Source of the DNA: Rallus limicola | Lineage: Eukaryota; Chordata; Aves; Gruiformes; Rallidae | Direction of reading: 5' to 3' | NCBI GenBank assembly: GCA_022605955.1 | Contig: JAKCOZ010000082.1 | Span: 957,501 to 1,021,500, forward strand | Length of the DNA stretch: 64,000 nucleotides | Shown: piece after piece, positions 25,617-36,870 of the stretch | How positions within the stretch are numbered: the first letter of the stretch is position 1 | Layout of the letters: the number at the start of each line of letters is the position of its first letter | The notes under the pieces: model-generated | Told to the model about the DNA's origin: nothing | The model's input: only the letters and a program-made list of their open reading frames with translations | Database searches by the model: none | Made by a program: the position numbers and the translations under genes

Positions 25617-25622
25617 TTTAAT
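25617..25622 (-). terminator. AQP10: AQP10 poly(A) signal ATTAAA
   Basis: TTTAAT on plus equals ATTAAA on minus, 53 nt past the AQP10 stop (25675-25677). This implies a very short 3' UTR. Confidence 0.7.
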
Positions 25623-25674
25623 GGTGTGAAAGGGACGGGGGGGGGGCGGGGAGAGGCCAGCAGGGTCCCTGTCG

Positions 25675-27500
25675 TCACGTCTTCTGCAGCAGCTTCCCCT
25701 CGGCATCCTGCTCCCCTGGTGACATTTTGGTGGCTGAGGGCATGGTGGTGTTGATGAGGTCCAGGGGGGTCTCCTGGGGTGGTGGGTTGTCCTCCTCCGT
25801 GGGGTGGTGGAAAGCCACGAGGAGCTGGTAAAGGGCCGTGCCCACAGCAGCCCCCAGCAGCGGTGCCACCACCGGCACCCACCACCAGCCATTGCCCCTG
25901 CTAGGGATGGGGCACAGTAAGCAGGGGGTCACCCCTACCACCCTCCCCACCTCACCCCCTTCCCTCAGCCCACCTGAAGACCTCTGCACCCCAACCCGCC
26001 AGGTAGGTGAAGAGCCGAGGTCCAAAATCCCGTGCAGGGTTCATGGGGCAGCCGCAGTTGGAACCCATGGAGATCTCGATGGAGAACACCAGCAGGGCCA
26101 CAACCACCGGCTCCAGACCCTTGGGGACACCCTTGTTGCGGGTGTCCAGGATGGCCAAGATGCCCATGATCAGCAGCGCCGTGCCCATCACCTGCAGAAC
26201 CAGCACGGCAGCTCAGCGCCGCGGGGTCCTGCACAGCCAGGGAGGGCTCAGTGGTGGAGGGGGGAGCCCACACCAGCACCCACCTGGTCCAAGAACCCGT
26301 TGGAGAGGGAGAGATACTCAGCGGGGTAGGTAGCAAAGATGGAGGCAGTTTCATAGGGGCCGGAGGTAGTGAGGGTCCCGTTGCTGTAGTGCTGGATTGC
26401 ATCTGCAGAGCGGAGGCAGAGTAAGTCCATGGGCTCAGCGATCCCAGCAGAGCTGGGGTGTTCCTCTGCCAGACACCCATCTGCCTCCCTGTACCGTAGT
26501 AGAGGATGTAGACGGCTCCAGCAGACATGAAAGCACCCAAGGTCTGCAGAGCCATGAAGATGGGAAACTTCCACCAAGGAAACTGCTCCAGCAGGCACAT
26601 GGAGAAGGAGAACGCCGGGTTCAGGTGGGCTCCTGCAACAGAGCCGGGAGAGGGGCTGGGAGTGGAGTGTCCCTAGGGATGCAGAGCTGGGGGGTGGCAG
26701 GAGCTGAGACCCCTTCCCCTGCCTCACCAGAGACTCCCCCTGCGATGTAGACAGCCACCATGACACCCAGGGCACCTGCCAGGTAGGCAGTGATGATGTT
26801 CCCCTTCGCACCGGAGCTGGTGACCATCTGTGCTGAGCCACTCAGGGTGATGAGCTGGAGAAGAGGGACAGGACCCCAGCGTGGGACCCCTTGCTGAACC
26901 CCCCCGTGCTGCTGCCCCACACCAGCTTTGCTCCCCAACCCCCTGAGTGCCAGAGAAGGCCAGGCAGGGGGGTGGTTCCAGGTCTTGCTTGTGGTTTTGA
27001 CAATGACATAAACAAATTACCAGCGATCGAGTAATCTGCTCCCTGGGGAGACAGTGGGGAAGGGGTGCTGCGAGCGTGGCCACGGTGTCACCCATCACTG
27101 TCACGGGGGTGCAGCCCAGAGCACACCTCCGGAGCCCCAGACTTTGCCTGCTCCGAGGTGGGAGGCATCAAAGCACAGGATGCCCAGTGCTGCTCCCTTG
27201 GGTGCCACGTGGCAGAGCCCTTGCCCTCACTGCACCAGAGAACCCGCTGTGGGAACCAGCTCTGAGCAGCACCCAGTCACTCCGCTAGCATGCTGCAGCC
27301 CCAAACCCCACCACGGGCAGGAGAGTCCCCAAAATCCCCAGCACCCAGCACCATCCCACGCTCCAGCCCCAGCCCCTCCTAGGTGCCCCACTCACGATGA
27401 GCACAAAGACAGCCAGCAGCTCAGCCAGGCATTCCCGGGCCAGCTGGTTGCGGATGCGGAGCAGAGCCTGGACTCTCTGCAGGAAGGAAGTTGTGCCCAT
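25675..27500 (-). CDS. AQP10: AQP10 aquaglyceroporin (6 exons, 310 aa)
   Basis: Plasma-membrane channel for water, glycerol and small solutes. Exons (minus): 27396-27500, 26728-26854, 26495-26632, 26284-26402, 25974-26191, 25675-25900. Phases join exactly (933 nt including stop). Both pore NPA boxes are present: NPA at 82-84 in AHLNPAFS and NPA at 214-216 in [14 protein letters not shown]. The Asp after NPAR (residue 218) is the mark of aquaglyceroporins rather than water-only aquaporins. Exon 4 ([18 protein letters not shown]) and exon 6 ([13 protein letters not shown]) match human AQP10 closely. An N-glycosylation sequon NGT is in the loop of exon 4. The neighbours HAX1 and ATP8B2 are the same as in human. 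Human AQP10 is about 301 residues. Confidence 0.97.
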
Positions 27501-27929
27501 GGGGACGGTGGGGAACAGGCAGCGGTGATGGTGATGGTGGTGGCAGCGTCTCCAAGTCCCCAGCAGAGTTTTATGAGCCCCTGGGCTGGGGTGGGTGATA
27601 ACACTCAGACTTTAATCAGGGTCACACGGTAGGGAGACGCCTGGCAGGGACCAGAGTCCCACATAGGGCAGGGGACAGCGGTGCCTTGTGAGGACAGTGT
27701 CCCCTGGCAGGGCCAGACCCGGCAGGAGCCCCTGAGGATCCCCAAATGGCTGAGGGGAATGGAGACCTTGCACACGTGAGTTGGCATGAGTGTTTTCCCC
27801 CCCTTTTTCCACCACCAGATCCTTGTCCAAGCCACAACCGCAGCGCTAATGAAGAGGCCTTGGAAAGGCTCCCAGGAGCGGCCCAGGGGAGGTCTGCACA
27901 GCCCCAGGCAGGGAAGGGCTGAGCAAGAT

Positions 27930-28410
27930 ATGCTGGGAGCAGTGCAGGCTGTCCCTGCCTCTGGATCAGGGAGGTACCAGCCCCAGGGAGCAGTGCAGGC
28001 TGTCCCTGCCTCTGGATCAGGGAGGTTCCAGCCCCAGGGATCAGTGCAGGCAGTCCCTGCCTCTGGATCAGGGAGGTTCCAGCCCCAGGAAGCAGTGCAG
28101 GCTGTCCCTGCCTCTGGATCAGGGAGGTTCCAGCCCCAGGGAGCAGTGCAGGCTGTCCCTGCCTCTGGATCAGGGAGGTTCCAGCCCCAAGGAGCAGTGC
28201 AGGCTGTCCCTGCCTCTGGATCAGGGAGGTACCAGCCCCAGGGAGCAGTGCAGGCTGTCCCTGCCTCTGGATCAGGGAGGTTCCAGCCCCAAGGAGCAGT
28301 GCAGGCAGTCCCTGCCTCTGGATCAGGGAGGTTCCAGCCCCAAGGAGCAGTGCAGGCTGTCCCTGCCTCTGGATCAGGGAGGTTCCAGCCCCAAGGAGCC
28401 TGGCAGGTCG
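27930..28410. repeat. 51-bp minisatellite between AQP10 and HAX1
   Basis: Nine copies of a 51-bp unit (GTCCCTGCCTCTGGATCAGG, GAGGTTCCAGCCCCAGGGAG, CAGTGCAGGCT). The period is a multiple of three, so it is open in several frames on both strands. It lies about 430 bp upstream of the AQP10 start codon and stops about 20 bp from the HAX1 poly(A) signal. AQP10 and HAX1 are therefore separated almost only by this array; 27501-27929 is unique sequence and the likely AQP10 upstream region. Confidence 0.95.
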
Positions 28411-28428
28411 CTGTTAGCATAAATAGAC

Positions 28429-28434
28429 TTTATT
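28429..28434 (-). terminator. HAX1: HAX1 poly(A) signal AATAAA
   Basis: TTTATT on plus is AATAAA on minus, about 310 nt after the HAX1 stop codon. A CA microsatellite (28443-28456) lies just inside the transcript. Confidence 0.75.
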
Positions 28435-28744
28435 GCTCTGTACACACACACACACACTCGCTCACCCAGACCCCCCATCCCACACCTTGGGGTCCCTGCA
28501 GCTCTGCAGTGCCCTGTAAGATGAGCAGCCCCCAGCCCAGGTGTCAAGGTGTCAGCTCCCAGCAGGATCTGACCCATCTGCAAGAGAAACAGGTGGTGAG
28601 AAGAGACTGCTGCCCACCCCCCACCCTGCATGGAGCCGGTAAATCCAGCCCCCACAGCCCTGGGAAGCACCAGGGTCGCCCCCCCCTCTCCCCAACTCCA
28701 CACCCATCACACATACAGGGTGCTCAGCTGGGGAGTGGGCACAG

Positions 28745-30214
<1,470 letters not shown>

Positions 30215-30834
30215 GGCGTTCCGCTCGCCGGGTCGCGGCAGCCGTAAAAGCGGCGGGTCCGCTCGACGCCGTAAAGCGCCGCCGGTGTCGCGATGCGTCG
30301 CGAACCAAGGGGCCCGGGAGGGGAGGGGAGGGGAGGGGAAGGGGGGATGGGATGGGACGGGACGGGACGGGACGGGACGGGACTCCGGGTGCCGGTGCTG
30401 GGGGGCGGCCGCACGGAGCAAGCGGAGCCGGGGGAAGAGAGGAGGGAGCCGGGGAGGCGTCCGCACCTGGGAGGGTGCCCGCTGCTTCCCCCCCCCTTTC
30501 CCTCCCGGGGCTGCCCCGGCCCGGCTCTCCCGCCGCAGCAGCCTCCCCGCCTCGCCGGTTACCGGCAGCGGAGCGGGGAATCCGACCGAGCGCCGCGCCC
30601 CGGGCGGCCGGCAGGCGGCAGCAGTTCGCTGCGGGAGAGCTCCGCCCTGGAGCCGGGACCGGGGAGGACACCGAGAGCTGCCGGTCCCGGCCCCGTTCCT
30701 CAGCTCTCTGGTGTCTCTGCCCGGTTCGTAACGGTCACGGCTTCCCGGGGGCGCGGGGTTACCCCATCCACACCCCCCTTCTCCCTGTGGGGCCATGGCA
30801 TTGCCCCCCAGCACACCGTCAGGTTCTGCCAGGC

Positions 30835-31130
30835 CACTATAAGGCCCCCCAGAGCTTTCTCTTCTCTTCTCCAGGCTGAACCAGCCCAACTCTCAGCCTG
30901 GCTCCATAGCAGAGCTGCTCCAGCCCTTGGAGCATTTTTGTGGCCTCCTCTGGCCCCTCTCCAACAGGTCCTTGTCCTCCTTGTGCTGAGGGCTCCAGAG
31001 CTGGACACAGCACTGCAGGTGAGGTGTCCCCAGAGCAGAGCTGAGGGGCAGAACCTCCTCTCTGGAGACAAAGCCTCTGTGCCCAAAGCTCCCTGGGGCT
31101 CTGTGGGGACATGTCACATAGTCCGTCCAT
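30835..31130 (-). mobile_element. CR1 LINE fragment upstream of HAX1
   Basis: Internal CR1 segment in minus orientation (CTTCTCCAGGCTGAACCAGC, GGTCCTTGTCCTCCTTGTGC, GCTCCAGAGCTGGACACAGC). About 205 bp of it differs from the copy at 55655-55870 at only two positions. Confidence 0.92.
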
Positions 31131-31775
31131 CTCCAGGGAGGACAGCAGCCCCCTTCTCCATGCTCACCCAGGATGGGCAGAGCTCTGTTCCGTGCCATCA
31201 TGGGCCAGAGGTGGCTGGCTTCCTGTCCTGCAGGAAGCCCTGGTGACGTCTGTTGGAGGAGAAAAGGAAGGAAATGGGTTTTGTTATTGCCGTTGCGATG
31301 GCGACACAAGGAACAAGCCCAGCTGAGCAGGAGCCTCTGTGTAGCCATGATGACTGTGCCTGAAAACACTTGTTTTCTTCCTCATTCCATAGAGGACTCA
31401 GGGTTTGCTCCATCCCTGGAAACCACAGCCCCCCCAAAGCCTCTGAGATCCCTCCTCCACTCCCTTGGAAGGCTCTGTTCCTCCTGGCTGGCTGTCAGCA
31501 TTTGCTGGGGCTTTTTTCCCTCTGGAGAAAAGGGGTTTTGACAGATTCTCCTTTCACAAGACCTTTTGCAACATGTTCTTTCCCTTGTCCCAGTGTCTCT
31601 AGAGTCCATCCATGAGTCAGCACCTGCCTAAGCCCTCAAGCAGCCAGAGCCTCAGGCTCTTCTGGGGTCATAGTTGGGGTTTCTTGGGAGCTTTGTCCCT
31701 GCCTTCCCAGAAAAGCTTCTCCTATGAACAGACACCAGTGGGAAAGACAGAGGCTTGTTTCTGCTGACTGTCCCT
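31130..31775. other. Gene-free sequence, nothing recognised
   Basis: About 640 bp of mixed-composition DNA between two CR1 fragments. No ORF with codon-like character, splice pair, RNA gene or tandem repeat is seen. Confidence 0.5.
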
Positions 31776-32020
31776 GGTGTGGATGTCTCCACACCCCCCT
31801 GGGCAGCCTGTCCCAGGGCTCCCTCACCCTCACCATGAAGAAGTTCTTCCTCATATTGGTGCAGAACATCCTGTGCTCCAACTTGAGGCCATTACCCCTT
31901 GTCCTGTCCCCACAGACACTGAGCAGAGGCTGCCCATGTCCCCCTGTGTCCCACCCTTCAGATATTGATAACCACTGATCAGATCCCCTCTCAGGCTTCT
32001 TTTCTCCAGGTCACTCAGCT
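31775..32020 (-). mobile_element. CR1 LINE fragment
   Basis: Minus-orientation CR1 segment with CTGGGCAGCCTGTCCCAGG, GAAGTTCTTCCTCATATTGG and CTTGTCCTGTCCCCACAGAC, the same body region as the element at 12900-13120. The sequence to 32584 is AT-richer with a short A-rich run and no recognised feature. Confidence 0.9.
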
Positions 32021-32584
32021 TGGGGTCTTCTCCATGGTCTTTGCCTGCATCTGACGTGTCATTGGAGCTTGTCTCATTGGCTTTAGGACAGATGGGTTCA
32101 AAAAACCAAAAGTAACCCTGAACTTGAGGCTCATCTTTGCTAAAGGCAGCAAGCTGACACCCAGAACCTGCTGCTTTCTCAAGGAACATGGAACTCCAGA
32201 GGCAGAGGGACACAAGGTGCTCACTCTAAGCCCTGCAAGCTGACCTTTCCATCAGCCCTGTGGAAAAAGTGATGTCAACCACTTCAATATCCAGCAGAAA
32301 CAGGGGAAAAAAACAAGGCTCCTTCCACAGCAAACCCAGAAATGCCAAAAAAAAAAAAACCCCAAACCCACAGGGCACCTCAAATAAAATTAAACACACA
32401 CCCCCCCCCCCCCAAGGACACAGAATATCAAAGCACCTTGCAACTCCTGACCATGCCATAGGCAGTCACTGAGCCAAGAACAAGCTGTGCATCATGAAGG
32501 TACCTTCACTGATGAACTTTCAGCCTTGACTCACCCTGAAGCTCCTACACAACACAACCCACCCAGTTCAGCCACCTCAGAGCT

Positions 32585-33045
32585 GCAGCTGCTATTGGGG
32601 CATCCAGAGGAGGATGAGGAAGGTCTGGAGGGGAAGGCTCACAAGGAGAGGCTGAAGGCCCTGGGGTTGTCCAGCCTGGAGAAGAGGAGGCTGAGGGCAG
32701 AGCTCAGGGGGGTCTGTGGCTTCCTGCCCAGGGGAGCGAAGGGGCAGCACCCATCTCTCTCCTCTCTTTGGGGACCAGGGCCAGAACCCGAGGGGCCGGC
32801 GTGAAGCTGCCAGGGGAGGTTTAGGCTGGGTGTCAGGAAGAGGTTCTGTGCTGAGAGGGGGGTCGGGCTCTGGCACAGGCTCCCCAGGGAAGGGGTCACA
32901 GCCCCGAGCTGGGCTGAGGGCAAGAAGCATCTGGACAATGGGCTCAGTGCCAGCTCTGCCTGGGCTGGGCCTGTGTGGAGCTGGGCCTGGCACTCGATGG
33001 GCCTTATGGGTCCCATCCAGCTCAGGAGATCCGATGGTTCTACAA
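32585..33045 (+). mobile_element. CR1 LINE 3' end, plus orientation
   Basis: Starts GGGCATCCAGAGGAGGATGA, includes CAGCCTGGAGAAGAGGAGGC and GGCTGGGTGTCAGGAAGAGG, and ends CACTCGATGGGCCTTATGGG then a GGTTCTA-like tail. It is the same subfamily as the elements at 52600-53290 and 60700-61125. Confidence 0.9.
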
Positions 33046-34390
33046 TCAGATGATGTTACTGGGACAAACACCAGCTTGTATTTCAGCAGATAAAGCACCA
33101 CAAGGCCTCACCACCTTGTTCAATGCAGCAGCAACATCATTCACAGAAGGGAGGTGCTTTGGTTGCTCACCCAGGAACCCCAACACTCTGTGGGGTACAA
33201 TCAGCTTCCAGCAGGAGCAGCCACACTTCCCAATCTACTTCCCAACTCCCATCAGAAGGGCTTCCATGGGTAGGGCTGAGGGACAAAGTAGGACTGGATC
33301 CCCCCCCCCCCCCCCTCAAATTCCTTTCTCCAACCCCTCTCCAGCTGCAAAGCGTGTTTGTTATTACTCTTTATTGTAAATCACTAATGACTCAGCCACT
33401 AAGAGCCTTAACGAGGCCCAAAGGGTAAGGGAACACCATGAAAAAGCATGGAAATCCAAGAAATGGATCTCCTGTGAGGACTATGAAGACAGGAGGAGGC
33501 TTTCTCCTTCTCTGGAACACCCAAGAGGAGACCTGAGCTGACAGGGATCTTTGAAGCACAAAGGTGACTTCAGAAAAAGGTCCTGACATCATCACGGGGA
33601 TTAGAGATGGGAGGCTGGAGAGAGCAAAGTCCTGGGGACACTTCATCTTCATCAGAGCCCTGTTGCCTTCAGGGGGGGGGGCAGGGATGGAGGGAGGCAC
33701 CTCAAACAGTTGGGGTGATAAAGAAAAAGCTGCACCTGGTTAATAGGGATGGACTCAGGAAGGGTTTTGAGGGGAAAAAAAGGGTGAAAGCGCTCTCCTC
33801 AGAGCCAGAAATGAGGAACTTATTGCAGGGATCGACCCAACAGAGGTGTCCTAGATAGCCCAGGGGATGAAATGCATGTCCTGGGCCCCAGGGAAGGCTT
33901 TAGGAACAGCTCTGATGGAGCAAGAGGGGTCCATGGCACACCCCAGAGATGACAGAGTGCTGTGCTGCTCAAGGAAGGTCTCAGAGGTGTTGTGAGTGAT
34001 CCCCATGGCCTTTGCTGAGCTTTGCAAGGGGTCTAGCTGCCCCCTCCCCCTCCAAGTCCCACCAGCTCCTGCCAGGCTTTGCCAACGTCTGGGGGGCTCT
34101 TTTGCCTTCCAGAGTGTCTGTCAGCTTTTGCCAGGCTTTGCCAAAGCTCCCCAAGTGCCCTGGGCTGTGCTGACATCCAGAGCTCCCGCTGGAAGCTTCA
34201 TCCAGCCTGTGGTGGCTTTGGCTGGGCCTTCCTGAGGGCTGTGAGAGGCTCTTCTGGTTTCCAGAGTGCCTCACCAGCTTCTCCCAGGCTTCTGCCATGC
34301 TCCCAAGGCTCCCTGCTTCCCTCTGGAGTTCCCCAGGGCCTTCCCTGCCCTTTAAGAGGTCCACAGGGTTTTGCCAGCACCCAGGCTGGG
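33045..34390. other. Gene-free sequence with a decayed internal repeat
   Basis: No gene is recognised. From about 34040 to 34380 there are imperfect copies of a 60-90 bp theme around GCCAGGCTTTGCCAA and TTCCAGAGTGCCTCACCAGC. The minus strand stays open for 127 codons here, repeating LGS-x-x-x-AW-x-KL, but nothing shows it is expressed. 33045-34040 holds no clear element. Confidence 0.5.
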
Positions 34391-34399
34391 CGTGGGATG

Positions 34400-34895
34400 C
34401 TCAGGGAAGGGGGGGTTGGGTGGGTGGGTGGGTGCAGGGTGTGAGGATTGAGGCTGGGGGTGAGGGGGCTGGAGGCCAGATTTGGGGCTGGCGTGAGTTG
34501 GTGTTGAGCAGAGTGAGGTGCTGGGTGTAGGTGGGTGCAGGGGTTGTAGGTGGGTGCAGGGGGGTGTAGGTGTGTGCAAAGGGGTGTAAGTGGATGCAGG
34601 GGGCTGTAGGTGGGTGCAAAGGGGTGTAGGTGGATGCAGGGGGCTGTAGGTGGGTGCAGGGGGGTGTAGGTGTGTGCAAAGGGGTGTAGGTGGATGCAGG
34701 GGGCTGTAGGTGGGTGCAAAGGGGTGTAGGTGGGTGCAGGGGGGTGTAGGTGTGTGCAAAGGGGTGTAGGTGGACGCAGTGGGCTGTAGGTGGGTGCAAA
34801 GGGGTGTAGGTGGACGCAGTGGGCTGTAGGTGGGTGCAAAGGGGTGTAGGTGGATGCAGGGGGCTGTAGGTGGGCAGTGCTGGGTGGGTGCAGGG
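34400..34895. repeat. GGTGTAGGTGGGTGCAAAGG minisatellite
   Basis: About 24 copies of 19-20 bp units (GGGTGTAGGTGGATGCAGGG and GGCTGTAGGTGGGTGCAAAG), with a higher-order period of about 40 bp. Open in all frames on the minus strand (threonine/proline-rich), which is an artefact. The next 34896-35340 holds unique G-rich sequence with nothing recognised. Confidence 0.94.
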
Positions 34896-35339
34896 TGGCT
34901 GTGAGGTGGCAGGTGAGCACAGGGGCTGTGTGCAGGACAGGGGTGCAGCACCGGGTGGCAGTGTGCCTGGCTGGGGATGCCAGGGGACACTGGCTGGGAC
35001 ATCAGGGTGGGTGAAGGCAGCGACCCCAACCCTGCAGCTCCCACTGGTTCATCACTACCCAGACCCCAGGTCCCCACAGCCACCATGGGGTGGTGCCCCA
35101 TATCCCCCATCCCACAGATGCCTGGTTGTGGGGTGCCCCGTGTCCCCCTTCACCACAGATCCCTTGGGCTCCCTCTGCGCACTCCTGGGTGCAGCACCCC
35201 AGTGCTGGGGTGCCAGGAGGGCACCTTACCCAGGGAGGGCAGGGTTTGGGGGGCGGGGGGAGGGGGGGGGGATGGACTGTGAGACCGGGGCTGCTCAGGG
35301 GGTGCAAGAAGCACCCCAAACCAGGGGCCGGGGCCTGGC

Positions 35340-36445
35340 TGTTGGCCTGGGGCAGGGGTGCTGGCTCCGAGCAGGGGTGCTGGCCCTGGGGCAGGGGTGC
35401 TGGGCCCCGGGCAGGGGTGCTGGCCCCGGGGCAGGGGTGCTGGGCCCCGGGCAGGGGTGCTGGCCCCGGGGCAGGGGTGCTGGCTCCGGGCAGGGGTGCT
35501 GGCCCCGGGCAGGGGTGCTGGCCCCAGGGCAGGGGTGCTGGCCCCGGGCAGGGGTGCTAGCCCCGGGACAGGGGTGCTGGCTCCGGGCAGGGGTGCTGGC
35601 CCCGGGGCAGGGGTGCTGGCCTCGGGACAGGGGTGCTGGCCCCGGGGCAGGGGTGCTGGCTCCGGGCAGGGGTGCTGGCCTCGGAGCAGGGGTGCTGGCC
35701 CCGGGCAGGGGTGCTGGCTCCAAGCAGGGGTGCTGGCTCCGGGCAGGGGTGCTAGACCCGGGGCAGGGGTGCTGGCTCCGAGCAGGGGTGTTGGCCCCGG
35801 GGCAGGGGTGCTGGGCCCCGGGCAGGGGTGCTGGCCCCGGGGCAGGGGTGCTGGCTCCGGGCAGGGGTGCTGGCTCCGGGGCAGGGGTGCTAGACCCGGG
35901 CAGGGGTGCTGGCCCCGGAGCAGGGGTGCTGGCCCCGGGGAGGGGTTCTGGCCCCGGGGCAGGGGTGATGGCCCCGGGGCAGGGGTGCTGGCTCCAAGCA
36001 GGGGTGCTGGGCCCGGGGCAGGGGTGCTGGGCCCGGGGCAGGGGTTCTGGCCCCGGGCAGGGGTGCTGGCCCCGGGCAGGGGTGCTGGCTCCGAGCAGGG
36101 GTGCTGGCCCCGGGCAGGGGTGCTGGCCCCGGGGCAGGGGTGCTGGCCCCGGGGCAGGGGTGCTGGCCCCGGGGCAGGGGTGCTAGACCCGAGCAGGGGG
36201 GTGCTGGCCTCGGGGCAGGGGTGCTGGCTCCGGGGCAGGGGTGCTGGCCCCGGGGCAGGGGTGCTAGACCCGAGCAGGGGTGCTGGCCTCGGGGCAGGGG
36301 TGCTGGCTCCGGGGCAGGGGTGCTGGCTCTGGGGCAGGGGTGCTGGCCCCGAGCAGGGGTGCTGGCCCCGGGGCAGGGGTGCTGGCCCCGGGGCAGGGGT
36401 GCTGGCTCCGAGCAGGGGTGCTGGCCCGGGGCAGGGGTGCTGGCC
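35340..36445. repeat. 1.1-kb GGGGCAGGGGTGCTGGCCCC minisatellite
   Basis: About 50 copies of 20-22 bp units (variants CTCCGAGCAGGGGTGCTGG and CTAGACCCGGGGCAGGGG). It lacks stop codons, which produces 400-540 codon pseudo-ORFs on both strands. It ends at the edge of a CpG-rich patch. Confidence 0.95.
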
Positions 36446-36459
36446 CCGAACACCGTGTC

Positions 36460-36870
36460 CTGCCAGCACATTCCTGCGTGACTCACAGCCGGCGGCTGCC
36501 CGGGCAGGTCGGCAGCCGCAGCCCCACGTTGGCGCCGGGCGAGACCCGCCCCCAGCCCCGCTCCTCCCCACGCACCCATCCCGCATCCCCACCCCGGCCC
36601 TTCACCCGCAGGCATCCCCCCTTCCCCCCCCCATCCGCACCCTACCCCCCCCCGTAACCCCCGCGGGAACCGAGGCCTCCTCGGGTTCAGCCCCTGCCCG
36701 GGGCCGGGTCTCTCCGTCACCCCCCCCATCCCCCCCCCTGCGCTCCCAGCCCGGGGCCGCCCCGGCCGCCCGGGTTCCGGAAGGGCCCCACGTGACTCCC
36801 CGCTGCTATTACCGGCCCCCTGTTGCTGGGCAGAGCTGCCGAGCGGCTGGGCCCGGGGAGGGGCGGGGGG
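36460..36870. promoter_or_regulatory. Orphan CpG-rich patch
   Basis: CpG-dense stretch in the HAX1-MCL1 gap with no assignable gene. It contains an AP-1 consensus TGACTCA (36478-36484), a GGCGCCGGGCGAGACCCGCC block, and CACGTGAC (36789-36796). A donor-like CCGGCTGTGAGTCA is on the minus strand. It could be the promoter of an unknown transcript or a relic left at a rearrangement junction. Confidence 0.4.

Noticed and set aside
25008..25621. Plus-strand ORF starting in the ATP8B2 CpG island as a divergent gene
   Set aside because: It is low-complexity CpG and array sequence without homology or splice sites.
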